The translations under genes were made by a program, and so were the position numbers. A model generated the notes under the pieces. It was not told the origin of the DNA. It saw only the letters and a list, made by a program, of their open reading frames with translations, and did no database searches. This document shows, piece after piece, positions 35,205-46,598 of a DNA stretch of 64,000 nt (its first letter is position 1; every line of letters starts with the position of its first letter). This DNA is from Sparassis latifolia (taxonomy: Eukaryota > Basidiomycota > Agaricomycetes > Polyporales > Sparassidaceae), in the NCBI GenBank assembly GCA_018466975.1, contig CM031561.1, positions 2,604,001-2,668,000 of the forward strand, in the 5' to 3' direction.

Positions 35205-35629
35205 TGCCATCCCTGGAGGTGTGTTCGTAACTTTCTTAGAACGCTTGACGCGGTTCTTGCATATGTTGTCTCCGGGACAATTGACCATGGTTGTTTTATT
35301 GGCATTGCCGCGGCGGCGGGTTTCCCGGCTGAATGTCCATGACAACTACAATGATGATGCAGCAATCCAGTTTCTGGCATTTATGATCAGTGTTATCTCA
35401 TTGCCTGTGTTGGTGATCCGATTTAAACGATCTGACCAGTCTGAGAGAATGGTGCTTCGCCACTGGGGCGGCCCGATTAGAATGCACATTCCAGAGTGCA
35501 AATTGCCGTGTGATGCTACGGTAAGTAGTAGTCCGATTTGTAACCTATTATACGCGCTATGCTGATAATTATACAATGCTTGCAGTAAAGTCCAGGAGAC
35601 TCCAAGCTGAGTTCGTGTGCCAGCACACA
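35205..35629. other. Convergent intergenic spacer
   Basis: This separates the PLP enzyme (+) from the first SDR (-); probably overlapping 3' UTRs. No element identified. Confidence 0.4.
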
Positions 35630-36675
35630 TCACAAGGGCGCATCGAAATTGAGGTCACTTGCCACGCCTTCCCACCCATCAAGACACGCTGAGACCTTCT
35701 TCTGGTGCACCCGCACATCGCTGAACGTGACGCCCCCGAGCATCAGGTACAGCGGCATTTCGTGCCCCCGCGCGGCGCCCTCGCCTTTGACGACGTCGAC
35801 CAGCAGCTCCATCGCCTTCGCGGGGTCTCCCGGCGCGTTCACAGCGACGTCGCGGAAGACCGCCTGCATGGCCGCGCGAGTCCCGTCGTACGCGGGTATC
35901 CGACGCTCGGCCATGATCGGTGCGCTATGGATATTTTCCGTGCGGAACGCGCCGGGCGCCACGACCATCACACGCACGCCAAGCGGGCGCAGCTCTGCCG
36001 CGTACGTCTCGCCGAGCGCGTGCACTGCCGCTTTGCTCGCGACGTACATGCCGACGGTCTGCGTAGACGGAACGTCAGGACTGCACAGAAGCGGGAGAGC
36101 ATCGAGGAGGAGCTTACGGGACCAGTCTTCCAAACCGAGCGGCTGCCAATGATGACCACTGTCCCCGACCGCCGTGAGCGCATGTGCGGCAAAATCGCGT
36201 TTGTGACGTTCATGACGCCGAAAACGTTCGTTTGGAATTGCGCAAGGGCGGTTGATGGACTGTGCAGACAGACCGTCATGAGAATACGCTCGCTATTTTG
36301 CGTTGTAAAACTCTACCTGACTTCCTCGAGCATGCCCTTCGCGCCGGTGCCGGCATTGTTTACGAGCACGTCGATGCGGCCCCATACGGCGAGCGCAGCT
36401 TCTACCGTGCGTTGGATTTTGTCTGCGCTGCTTGCGACGTCAAGAACGAGCACGTGCAGCCGCGAGCGCTGCGAATCTAGTGGGATGGGCGCGTTTTTAA
36501 GGTTCCGGACGGTCGCGATGACGCGGTCACCCCGCGCAAGCACAGATGCAACGAGGCGCTTCCCGAAGCCAGAAGACGTTCCTGCATGATATCGGGTTAG
36601 CTTCTCGGTATGTTACGATGGCGAGGAAGAGCGATACGCACCGGTAATGAGCCATACCTTGTTGACCTGTTCCAT
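35630..36675 (-). CDS. Short-chain dehydrogenase/reductase (SDR), copy 1
   Basis: Four exons join in phase: 36642-36675, 36317-36581, 36118-36259 and 35630-36058, giving 289 aa. Classical SDR motifs are present: ITGTSSGFGKRL (TGxxxGxG, NAD(P) binding), VLVNNAGTG (NNAG) and GMYVASKAAVHAL (catalytic YxxxK), with ARGDRV and RNLKNAP in the cofactor-specificity region. MVVAPGAFRTEN and a C-terminal segment with KAMELLVDVVKGEGAARGHEMPLYLMLG follow. The enzyme oxidises or reduces a small hydroxyl or keto compound in the cytosol; the substrate is not evident. A paralog with the same exon plan lies about 11 kb away on the same strand. Confidence 0.9.
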
Positions 36676-37619
36676 ATGCACAGAATTCGAGAGAGCGGAG
36701 TAGCTTATGGCGCAGAGAATGAGGGGAAGAAGCTCTATTACAAGAGTCCTATAAGAGCTCTGCGACCAAGTGCGACCTGAAAATGACGATGTCCCAGCAC
36801 GGACAGGCCCTACTTAAGGGGAGCGCGCCCAGCGGGACGAATGCAATGCATCGCCTGCGTGTCTCACGGGCTGTCAGCTCGACGTCCCTGGAAACAACAT
36901 CAGAAGACGCACGACACAGCCTCCTTGCTGCTTGGAGCATGACCACGCAGCGCAGACGCCTTCGTGAAAACTGCGTCGCCTCGGTAAGTGATCAATAGAG
37001 TCAGACTGCCGTGTACAGTACATAGACGTAGAGTTCATCTACATATACACAAGCAGCTGTGCGCGCCCTGACTCACCTTCTCTCCGACGTGAATCCGACA
37101 CATGTGACAGAAAGCATAACGCTGGCGTCGGCATTTCGCAACTGACAGATTACAGCCGTTTGCAAAAGGAGAGGCCCCCGCGGGGAAAACACTCGTGGAT
37201 CGGGCTGCCAAATGACGGCTCCTGATTGGCGAGGGTTCACTCTCCCACAGGCGAGCGGGCCCTGGCGGCTCATCCGGCATGGGGCTTCGGAAGTTGTTAT
37301 TTCGAAGTCCGCCCTACGCGCAAGTTGTTTGGCAGGGTATTGCAAACAGCTGAAGATAAAACAAAGGGACAGTATGGTGGGCCACGTTGTCGGAAAGTCT
37401 GTGCAGAGAAACCACATGGTCCAAGCCTACAAAGAGGTTTCAGGATGAAAGATTGTACTTGCTGTGCCACTGTGCGGCAAGCGTGAGCAACGTCTCGGAG
37501 CCGGAACTGAAACCAATTCATTTCGGAGCAGGGTAAGGAATCGGTACGCGATCTCCGGTTACTAATGCGGCTTTCCGGTTTACTATCACCGTGAACCCAT
37601 CTACCTTAAGCTCGTTTCT

Positions 37620-37641
37620 GAGAGAGAGAGAGAGAGAGAGA
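37620..37641. repeat. GA dinucleotide microsatellite, 11 units
   Basis: Eleven uninterrupted GA units, followed by aatctg. Confidence 0.9.
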
Positions 37642-38480
37642 AATCTGTGTATTTATACTGCAAGCAGGCGATCAAGTGCGCCAAGGAACAGTCTCTAACG
37701 TAGGTAAATACGCGCTGGTAAGGGGTTGTCGACAAATGGAAATGTCTTTGCTGCCATGAAAGCAGCGGTGTCTCATGAGTACTGCGTTGTTCGGGTGTGG
37801 GGAAGTGATGTCAACAGTGGGAGTCTATGATGTGAATAGCAGGGAGCATGAAAGTAACATAACGGAAAGCATAGGAGAAGGGGAAAAACCGTAACCTCAT
37901 CAACGTCATTCAAGTCTGCCTGCTCCGGATCCTTCCACCTGAGGGATTCGTTCGTTCGCGCGGTGTTCTTCGTATGACCCTGCGGCTGGCCCGCCTTTTG
38001 AGGCAGCTCGTACTCTAGCGGTCTGGCGCGTAGTTAGCCGTTTTCCTCGCTGCGGCGGGAAGCTCGTTTCTGAGATGCAGCAACTGCGCAGGAATCTTAG
38101 CCATGATATCAGCTACGATATGTCCATTGCATCCATGCGTGTCTGGGGAAGGAGGTTACGCTCCCGATTTCACCGATGCTTCGGAAGACTCGCTTCGCAA
38201 GGGGATCAGAAGGGCCGACTCGGAGAGGTCACCCTCAACACCATTCACTAGCACTGACTGTACTTACTCATGCGGCTGCAGCGGTGCTGGGCTGTGAGAC
38301 GTGCCGTGGCGCATGTCACTGGTCGTGTGGATCCTCCTTGTTCTTTCTGCGATGCCCTCGGCCAGTGTGCTCTCATGCTTCCGTTATGTGGCGCTATGTC
38401 GGGAATCATCTACTGGCACGAGTATGGCCGACTGGAATTGTCGGCACTTTCATAGTTTTTTGTGCGCCGCCTCTTCGTCA

Positions 38481-38858
38481 TCACTTTGTCTCCTGAATGA
38501 TTTGTAACCAGTCTGCGCTCGGAACTCGCTGATGGGGAGGCTGACGAATACGTCCCTGAACTTCTTCATTTGTCAGAAGCATTGTACCTTCTGTCGACAT
38601 CAACCTTCTGGACTTTGACCGAACAGTGGCCACTCCTTGAACAACTTCTCTATGACGTGATAAACTGGTTGCGATCTCTCTGGCTGCGATCAATGTAGAA
38701 ATGCGCAGCCAATGCCTCCCAACGGGGTGAGTGAGACCGAGACTCATCTCGGGACGCTGTTCGTAGATGACACCATTCTCAGATGTTTCATCACGATAAA
38801 TAGTGCACATCTGCGGGGCGTTGGGATCCCGGCGATGCGTCTGATTGTAGAAGTCCAT
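38481..38858 (-). CDS. Hypothetical protein, about 125 aa
   Basis: An intronless frame begins MDFYNQTHRRDPNAPQ (ATG at 38856-38858) and ends at a stop at 38481-38483. It contains ARE- and RHREVVQGV-like charged stretches but no domain, signal peptide or membrane segment that I recognise. The start has a purine-rich leader. No splice signals or neighbouring exons strengthen it, so it may be a chance frame or the remnant of a gene. Confidence 0.3.
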   Translation of the reverse strand: MDFYNQTHRRDPNAPQMCTIYRDETSENGVIYEQRPEMSLGLTHPVGRHWLRISTLIAAREIATSLSRHREVVQGVATVRSKSRRLMSTEGTMLLTNEEVQGRIRQPPHQRVPSADWLQIIQETK

Positions 38859-39375
38859 TTTTCTTCTTCCTGACAAGCACACAGAATCATAAGCTAGATT
38901 CTCAAGTACTCATGCACACATGTACGGCGCTCGCTAGCGTCCGCACTGATTGATTATAGATCATCATATCGTGGTCTGGAGCGACTGGAACGAGACTCAG
39001 GCTCCTGGGGGTGGGTTATCTATAAGTATCGCAGGCGTAGACTAATACCAAGTGTTCAAGGATCCAGGTTGTTGACTTGCAAGAAAATACTTATCGACGG
39101 TATATATTATACGTACGCGGGAGCACTAAGTACTGCTGTTCATATGTACCACTAGCTAATCTACTCGCCAGGCCTATTGTACTTATTAAATATACGCACG
39201 GCCCAAGCTTTCATCGATGTTGAACGTTGAACGTTGAGCAACGTGGAAGTGAAACAGCTGAACGACAGTGTACCAATACGGCAAGTGGATAGCCGTTTTG
39301 AGCGGGTGATGTCATTGCGGAGGAGCAGTGACACGCCTCCGCCGCAGATCTGCAAATCCTGGGCTTCTCGACGCA

Positions 39376-39382
39376 TATATAA
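39376..39382 (+). promoter_or_regulatory. TATA box of the mitochondrial protein gene
   Basis: TATATAA, 49 bp upstream of the start codon at 39431. Position and sequence suit a core promoter TATA element with a short 5' UTR. Confidence 0.5.
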
Positions 39383-39430
39383 CCTTCCGAGCCCCATTTC
39401 AATGAGACATCTTCCTTCCCAACAAACCCC

Positions 39431-40393
39431 ATGTTGTCTGCAGCTCGTCCTATTCGTCTTCCGCACCTCGCGGCAGTGCGCGCGCTTCACAACCGCACCC
39501 GTCTGTGCGCGCAGCCTGGCAAAGACCACCAGCTCTCCCAAGACACCGCCAACAGCCCATCATCTCTCTTCACACCGCTGGATGCCGCCTCGAACGACAC
39601 TTCCAAGCAGGACACGCGAGAGGCATCAGGCAAATCCGAGGGGGTAGGCTTCGTCGAGCAGGTGGGGTCCGCGAGCAAGTCGGGCCCGCAGGAGCCGGAT
39701 GGCAGCAAGGGCGGGCAGGTGGAGAGCATGCCACCTGGATTCTTCAGTGCAATCAAAGGCAAGCTTGGGCTGGAAACTACGAGCGGGCAGGCGAAGCAGA
39801 ATCGTGGTGCGGGCGTCGGCGTTACAGGCGCGGGTACAACGAGGCAATTCCATGCGTGCTGGGGAAATGCGGATATACAACCGATGTTCCCTCCATACCA
39901 AGTAAGTCGTAGCGCTCGCGACGTTTTGCGTACTCATGAGTCTCGGCAGATGAGTAATGATGGAGGGAAGAAGGTCAATGGGCAGCAAAATAGCTCGTTC
40001 TCGACGTCTGCGCGCACGGGTGTCGAGAAGACGAATCACACAGCAGAGTCTTATTTCAAAGACGTCGACGAGACACCTGCTACAGGTAAGACTCACCAAG
40101 TCGACCCATCGGGCACTGGTGCAAAGATTAATTCGAACGCGGTCCAATCATCTGGAGAGTACGACACGGTGAGTCCACACGACGCATTGTCTTTTTCATC
40201 CTATCAACAGAAGTCGACGTAGGTTAGCAAGAAGGAACCGTACGACACCCCTCCCTCGAGCGGAGAAGACAAGGATAAGAAATTGCGTTACGGGAATGTT
40301 CCTGGGCTAGGATCCAAAGATCAAGTGAGTGAGCCTGAAGAAGGTCCTGCGGGTGCGTCTGCGGAGGGGCGGAAGCCTGAGGGTAGAAAGTAA
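39431..40393 (+). CDS. Predicted mitochondrial protein of unknown function
   Basis: Three exons join in phase: 39431-39901, 39950-40168 and 40223-40393, giving 286 aa. The N-terminus MLSAARPIRLPHLAAVRAL is rich in Ala, Leu and Arg without acids, the pattern of a mitochondrial targeting peptide. The rest is hydrophilic and low in complexity, rich in Gly, Ser and Lys. Short conserved-looking blocks are FHACWG, AESYFKDVDETP, THQVDPSG and YDTPPSSGEDKDKKLRYG, then GASAEGRKPEGRK at the end. Basidiomycete genomes carry similar small mitochondrial proteins, but no function is known to me. The mature protein appears soluble and disordered. Confidence 0.72.
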
Positions 40394-40559
40394 TAACAGG
40401 AATATTGCCGGTGATGTGGTAGACGGCGTGAGGAGTATACTGCACGGAGGTGCATATCATCATATTTTTGAGAACAGTTTAGCGCTGAGCGCAACTGAAC
40501 TTCGGAAGCGCCCATGTGTGGTACGAATTACAAACGTTGAGCATTGAGTATTGACTAGG
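40394..40559. other. Spacer between the mitochondrial protein gene and the inverted-repeat element
   Basis: 166 bp; no feature seen other than short gttgagcattgag-like runs. Confidence 0.4.
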
Positions 40560-41609
40560 TCCTAAAACCAGCCGTCGCTATAGCGTTCTCGCTCCTTTAT
40601 CCTACGTTCATGTTTTAGGAGATCATGTGATAAATGTTTTATGAGACTTACCTGATTGAGCGAAAATTACTGTAAAAGGATAGCCGAACAAGAGGAGGAG
40701 AACGCTATAGGACGGCTGGCCAAACTGGTCGTCCGAGGATACGCCGAGCGCGCATACCCAGCATTTCTCGCAGGAAATCTCGAATAAACCCTAGCATACA
40801 TCAGCAAAAGTCAACTTTTGGTTACCTCCATTTAGCTCCCTTATCTCCTTAATTAAGGAGGTCTCCGTTCTTAATTGGGCAATTAACGCCGATAAGGGTG
40901 ACTAATGGAGGAATAAGAAAAAGGATCTCCTTATTTTTCCTTAATCAAGGGTATAACACCGGTAAGCAAAAGTTGACTTTTGCTGATGTAGGTCTTGTTT
41001 TCTGCGACGCCGTCAACCCAAATTCGGCGTTCGCGTAGGGCACCGTCGCGCGCTCCCCGCCGCAGCGTTGCAGAGTGTCTTTCTCTCTTTACCACTTGTT
41101 AGAAATTGACCGGAATGCTGTGGTTGTTAGGTTGTATGTAAGTGCACATCAGAAAATTAAGTACTATGTAGTGCAACAGCTTAATCTTAGGATTGTTAGT
41201 TGAGGGTGACCTGAATAATCTGTTCCTGTGGATTAGACAACACAGTGATCTATCAATTTTGGGTAGTGCTCGCCCCAAATCAACATTGCACCTTGCATTC
41301 TGCGACACTGCGCGACGGTGCCCTACGCGAACGCCGAATTTGGGTTGACGGCGTCGCAGAAAACAAGACCTATGCTAGGGTTTATTCGAGATTTCCTGCG
41401 AGAAATGCTGGGTATGCGCGCTCGGCGTATCCTCGGACGACCAGTTTGGCCAGCCGTCCTATAGCGTTCTCCTCCTCTTGTTCGGCTATCCTTTTACAGT
41501 AATTTTCGCTCAATCAGGTAAGTCTCATAAAACATTTATCACATGATCTCCTAAAACATGAACGTAGGATAAAGGAGCGAGAACGCTATAGCGACGGCTG
41601 GTTTTAGGA
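40560..41609. mobile_element. Foldback/long-TIR non-autonomous element with a nested insertion
   Basis: The outer arms are reverse complements. The left arm is 40560-40798 plus 40991-41051; the right arm is 41310-41370 plus 41371-41609, totalling 239 + 61 = 300 bp with no mismatch seen on reading. The ends read TCCTAAAACC... and ...GGTTTTAGGA. A spacer of about 258 bp (41052-41309) lies between the arms. No transposase frame is present, so it is non-autonomous. Each arm also contains a partial inner inverted repeat (CCAGCCGTC..GTTCTC at 40568-40590 against 40698-40719). No convincing target-site duplication was found at the outer ends. The left arm is interrupted by a younger element; the right arm keeps the intact site. 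Confidence 0.88.
40797..40990. mobile_element. Nested 190-bp MITE-like element with TA duplication
   Basis: The element spans 40799-40988 and is flanked by TA at 40797-40798 and 40989-40990. Its ends are catcagcaaaagtcaactt and its reverse complement, a 22-bp perfect terminal inverted repeat that extends to 28 bp with one mismatch. The other arm has a single TA (41371-41372) at the equivalent point, which shows the pre-insertion state. TA targets suit Tc1/mariner-type MITEs. Too short to encode a protein. Confidence 0.88.
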
Positions 41610-42944
41610 GCCTGAGGACTGCCAAGATACTCAGCTGAATCGTTATATTTCTGAATCCCTGAGCATACGATGTCATATGGCTGTATCAGGTGCGCTCATC
41701 GCACGAGCTCAGAACGTTACATTTTTGAACTTGGACAGCAAATTCGAAGAAGGATAATGAAAGCCCGAGCAAAGGATTGAAGGGCCCCCAGCAGATCTAT
41801 CATATCTAGATTCCAGACAATATGTTATTGCGGTTTGGACCCTCTGGAGATTTATCGCAGGGCGCGACTGGGCTATTCATCGGCACTATCGTATGGAAAC
41901 GATGGAATCGTTATCATTCATCTGTGGGCAGTTTGCAAGGAGACTAGAAGTGATATCTTGCGGTGTGAGTTGCTGCCTTTGTTGTTCGAAACGCAAGCCT
42001 CAATACTCAGACTACGTTGAACAGATGATGAGCTGTCAGCGTAATTTCTCGAAGTTGTCTCTTCGACTGGCTCTGAATCCGCTGCGTTGCGTTGACACAG
42101 ACGTTCCCCCAAGTACACTCTGGAACTTACTATTGCAGACGTTACCTTGAGATGCTACGGAGAAAGAGGTCTCCAACTTGTACGCCATCTTCCGTTATCA
42201 CTCGCATTAGTGCACTCAACATTAGGTAGCATGTGGTATTACGTTGAGAGGGGATGCTCGCAGTGGGGTGGGAGCAACATGTATGGTCCCAGGTTGGAGG
42301 TAAGGAATTCCTTTCTGAAGCTACGCACACTAGAAGAACTGATCCCCGCAATGTCATATAACCGGCAATTTTCCCAATGTGTTGTATTCATCGGGACGTC
42401 CTCTATTTGCCGAACACAACTTCGCCTACGTCGATATGTGGGAAATCTTGATTGCGTTGCGGGGCACATCCATCCGATACGTTAAAGGAAGCGTGGGGTA
42501 AGTCCCGTTAGAAACTAAGCATATACTCCCAGTGGAGCGGAGGTGGTGATGCTTATTCGTACGTTATCCAGAGACTGCCCATGATTGCCATGATATCGAT
42601 GACAAGAGATTTCCAGCCTGACTTGCGCTCGGTACCAAGACTTACTCCTCCCACGAGTGAGCGAACGTGAGAGGTTTGTTTCTCCCCACGTCATTAGGCG
42701 TTGAATATGCGTTGAATCATTGATGCTCAGACAAAGGACTTCGTACACGTTCGACACAAGCAGTGGGGATGTTCCCAGCCTAGTGGCCAGTCAGCAAGAG
42801 GCATGATGCCCTTTCTCACTGGGAGGTGGAGAGTCGGTAACACATTTATTGCGGCTCGACGATTGCCGCATCCCGGAATTGCAACCTCGTCTCTCCTCTG
42901 TTTGGAGGCTGCGCGGCATACTTCGCCCTGTCTGGCACTTTGCC
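41610..42944 (+). other. No clear gene; possible degenerate coding remnants
   Basis: Open frames at 41893-42150 and 42147-42485 (+) include LSLRLALNPLRCVDTDVPPS and WNLLLQTLP, which read like decayed F-box/LRR segments, but they are short and in different frames. I cannot support an intact gene here. The stretch lies between the mobile element and an intact F-box gene. Confidence 0.3.
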
Positions 42945-44264
42945 ATGCATTCCGTTACACAGTACGTTAGAAATGGGACGGACAGATGCGACGCTGATGA
43001 TGAACCCAGTGCCCGCTCTTCACGACTTCCTCCCGAAATCCTGGAACACATCTTCCTTTGCAACTTCAGTTACGAAGTTCCCGGTGCAGACATTCACGCT
43101 CACGAGAATCCACACAGTTGGAGGGCGAATGTCAAGTCCATCTTGCCCTGTTGTGGGGTTTCCAGGGATTGGTATTGCGTCGCCAGTGGATTGCTGTATA
43201 GACAGAGAATTGACATTCGTTGGTCACATCACCCAGTCAACATTCTACTACTGACAAGATGGACTGTAGGTTCCGTAAAGGCAATGAAATTGCTTCTCCG
43301 GACTGTCAAAGAATTTAAGGCGAGGAGAGAATCCTGTCCAATTCGACATCTGTCGGTCTGCAACTACGCGATATTGCACTCCAGCACATTTCGGCAGGAA
43401 TTGAATGAACTCACGACGGTCCTTCTCACACATTGCACCGAGCTGCAGTTCCTGGAATGCCGCTTTATATCTCTCCTACAGTCTCCGAATACCCCATCGC
43501 CGTTTCCGATATTTTCGTCCCTTCGAGAACTCAGCGTCGGAGATGTGCACCTTGGAGATATCGCACCGCTCCTGATTCGCGCACCTGCTCTCAAGCGTTT
43601 TGATGCCAGCATGCTCGGCAATCCACTATTCCCCAGTCCTAGCGACGCGCTCGACGCACCGCTTAGTGTCCCTCCTCCCGCGTTCAGCCTGCGAGATCTG
43701 AGAGTCGCCAATTGCAGGCTCTCGCAGGCTCAGGCGCGGTGGCTGCTTGCAAACTCACGCGACATCGCGCAAGTAGACCTACTGGCAGACCAGTATGGCA
43801 TGCTCGCTCTTCTGTCGTGCACCATCGGCCGCACTGTCCATTCGTTGTGTATCCGCGACTTTCCGCAGGATAGCGTGGGTGTCGCGCATGATATATCCTG
43901 CTTCACGCGATTGACGGCCCTGCGACTGGGCCATTACGACTGGTCTTGGTCCGAGCTGTTGTCTGCTATAGCGGCGCCGCTGGAGTGGTTGGAGTTGCCG
44001 TATTCCAAAGTGGCCTTGACGTACCTTACGAGTGCGCTGAGGGACAGGACATGGCTTCAAAGCTTGGGCAAGGTCGTCATCTACCATCTGGGAAACACAG
44101 ATCGACTCCACCAGGTGAATTCGGCGGATGTGAAGGCTAATAGAAAGATGTTGGAAGACTTGTGTTATATTCGTGGGATAGAATGTTCTTGGATTGAGGA
44201 GGAAGTTTCTGGTCGCGATGTCGGAGTGGTATGTCTCTCAAAATGCGGGATCATCAGGGCTTAG
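42945..44264 (+). CDS. F-box protein with LRR-like region
   Basis: One uninterrupted exon of 439 aa from the ATG at 42945 (upstream in-frame codons up to 42849 are TTG-led and not needed). An F-box, SRLPPEILEHIFLCNFSYEV, lies near the N-terminus, as in fungal F-box proteins that dock Skp1 in SCF ubiquitin ligases. The remainder is a series of leucine-rich-type segments, such as LRELSVGDVHLGDIAPLLI, FSLRDLRVANCRLSQAQARW and LTALRLGHYDW. The C-terminus is short and lacks a recognisable additional domain. No intron signals are needed. The substrate is unknown. A decayed relative lies just downstream. Confidence 0.75.
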   Translation: MHSVTQYVRNGTDRCDADDEPSARSSRLPPEILEHIFLCNFSYEVPGADIHAHENPHSWRANVKSILPCCGVSRDWYCVASGLLYRQRIDIRWSHHPVNILLLTRWTVGSVKAMKLLLRTVKEFKARRESCPIRHLSVCNYAILHSSTFRQELNELTTVLLTHCTELQFLECRFISLLQSPNTPSPFPIFSSLRELSVGDVHLGDIAPLLIRAPALKRFDASMLGNPLFPSPSDALDAPLSVPPPAFSLRDLRVANCRLSQAQARWLLANSRDIAQVDLLADQYGMLALLSCTIGRTVHSLCIRDFPQDSVGVAHDISCFTRLTALRLGHYDWSWSELLSAIAAPLEWLELPYSKVALTYLTSALRDRTWLQSLGKVVIYHLGNTDRLHQVNSADVKANRKMLEDLCYIRGIECSWIEEEVSGRDVGVVCLSKCGIIRA

Positions 44265-45352
44265 GTGGGCGTCGTTCTCGGCAGGCGTGACAAGTCTCTC
44301 ACTGTTCCACAGTGGACGTATAACCACTGGCATTTACCATGAGTTCATCCTCCCTCCACTGTCGGTGCTTAGGATTCCAGCCCAGTCTTTATCGGGTTTA
44401 GAAGAGGCAATTCGTCGGAATGTACCGTATGTTCCTTGGTAAGTAGTAACTGCTAGTGAATGCAACTACAGTACTTATATACCTTCACGAATCACTGGCG
44501 ACCAGCTTCGGCGGCGGCGGCTTGTAGTCTAGCTTCGTGCTGTGGTCTTTTTCTCACTTCATTCGATTGTGAATTTGAACGTTGAACCATCATCTTGCCG
44601 CTTCTCAGTGGGAGATTGTCGGAAGCAAAGCCATCTAATCTGTCAGGTACCAAGTTCAAGTTGACTCGCTCGAGTCGTCAGCATCGTTTCATGATTATTG
44701 ATCATGATATTGACAATCAGTTCAAGTTGAACACTTTGGATCATCCTTCGCCACACCACCACCACTATACCTAAACGCCGCAAGTGGTACTTCTCCAGTG
44801 GTCTTCTTCACTAAAATCCAGGTCTGTGCTAGTGAACTAGCGACCGACTTGATTTCGTTCACAGAAGAAAACAATCATGGACGACTCGGCGAAACCGGGG
44901 ATGTGGAGCCATACGCTCGTCGCTATCGCTCAGTCTTGTACAGGCGCTCGGGGACCGACCCATCAGGTATGATGTGACGTACTATAATGTGAGGATCCCT
45001 ATGTCTGATATTTCATCGGACAGGATGTGTCCAGGTGGACGACTATGTTCAGTGACATGTAAGAATTCGACATGGATGTCATGTGGCATGCGGTATGCCT
45101 CTCAACTTCATGTGTCGCATATCATGAAATACAGCTCACATTATCTGGATATAGAATTCTAGCATTCTTCCTACTCTAAACAGCGTCGCAGCGACAAATG
45201 ATATTGTCTGCGACGATGAGTTTCATTTCACAGCCCGTGCTTCGACACTTGCGGTGGAATGGCAACGTTTTCTGGACGAAGACATTGTACCTGGGCGCCC
45301 TCTTCAGAGCAAGAAGCTGAAGAGTGTAAAGTAGGATGTAGGTGTTGGCGAC
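44265..45352. other. Spacer with possible upstream remnants of the F-box relic
   Basis: Contains a short open run from an ATG at about 44878 (MDDSAKPGMWSHTLV) and a run at about 45190-45330 (VEWQRFLDEDIVPGRP) that could be 5' exons of the following F-box relic. I could not splice them reliably. Confidence 0.3.
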
Positions 45353-46598
45353 GTGGTCGTCTCTCGACCGATCTCCCTAGAAATCATTGAGCACATATAT
45401 CGCTCCAATTTGAAGCGCATCACCACTGGAATCGACAGAGGTGAACACGAAGACTCCAGGGATGGGCGAGCTGACCTCAATACTCTCCTCTCCTATTGTG
45501 GCTTCTCGAAGGACTGGTACCATGCAGCCAAGGGATTGATATACAGAGGCCGAATTCAACTCAGTTGGTCCCTTCACTCATCATCTTGCAAATGTGAGTA
45601 TTGATGACTTCCGTAAGGCGAAAGTTCGACGATAAAGCTACTCCTTCGAACCGTCCAAGAGGACCTCCAGAAGCCCTGTCAAATTCGACATTTGTCTTTT
45701 CACCACTACACAGCTCTCAACGATCATGATATTAGAAAGGAGTTCAATGAGCTTGCTGCGCTTTTACTCTCCTTCTGCGTATCTGGAAATGTCGTTCGTG
45801 GCTCTCCCCAAGACTCTGCCCATCACATTGCCAGACTTCTCGTCTCTACACGAAATGAGCTTCAGTAATGGGGCCCTCAGCGACTATGCACCCCTTCTCA
45901 CACACCTACCCAATCTTGAGAAACTCGATAGTGTTGGACTCAATATCCATCCTCCTAATGTCGAATTGATATTTCAAACACCTTCACCTACTTTCAATCT
46001 GCAGCATCTGCGCCTCTGTCAGTGCTCTCTCTCACCCGAGGAGAGCAAGTGGCTTCTAGGAAGCTCTCGTAACATCGCCTACGCAGAACTACTGGAACTA
46101 GGAAGTGATGCTTTTACTACCAGACGCACCGTGGCTGTTTCCTTCGCTTCTGTTCCGCGGCCTATCCCCGTTGTAAAAGCTATCTGCGACACCGTTCGAT
46201 CGCTCCATATCAAGGGAATGTTGGACGCATCACAACAAGGAGATCCGCGTTTTGTGACTGAGATCCGCCGGTTTGTACGCTTGAAAGCGCTCAAGGTCAG
46301 CGGTCGTGACTGGCCTTGGGAGTCGATGTTACGTGCCATTGCTGCTCCACTGGAGTCGTTCACGTTGTCGTACTCCACGCTGGGGCTGACGTACGTCTCA
46401 ACGATACTGCGCGACCATACTTGGATGCCTGGCTTACTCGACATTACTGTATACCACTGGGTCGACACGGACTACTTCTATGGCGTGGAACAAGCCGACG
46501 TTAAGGCCGATAGAGCTGTGTTGGAGGATGCATGCTCCGCCCGACAAGTTGCATTGAGGTGGGTCACGGAGGGTAACGCTCGTGAAGTGGATCAGTGA
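45353..46598 (+). pseudogene. F-box/LRR-like protein, decayed relative of the upstream gene
   Basis: The first frame (to 45604) contains ISLEIIEHIYRSN, WYHAAKGLIYRGRIQLSWS and stops. Its alignment with the intact gene continues in a second frame as KLLLRTVQEDLQKPCQIRHL, and then in a third frame from about 45780 to a stop at 46598 (YLEMSFVALPKTLP, LLTHLPNLEKLDSVGLN, FNLQHLRLCQCSLSPEESKW). No good splice sites bridge the shifts, so at least two frameshifts separate the parts. The later part reads cleanly for about 290 codons, so decay may be recent. It is probably non-functional, although an internal start making a partial protein cannot be excluded. Confidence 0.6.

Larger units (their letters stand above)
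36676..39430. other. Intergenic, one weak candidate ORF and a GA microsatellite
   Basis: About 2.75 kb between SDR copy 1 and the mitochondrial protein gene. It holds a (GA)11 microsatellite and one candidate small gene (both listed separately). No other gene is supported. Confidence 0.4.

Noticed and set aside
40540..41625. Target-site duplication at the outer ends of the inverted-repeat element
   Set aside because: Flanks ctaggt and gcctga do not match at any length tested by eye.
44878..45330. 5' exons for the decayed F-box relic
   Set aside because: Open runs exist but no splice phases could be made consistent.
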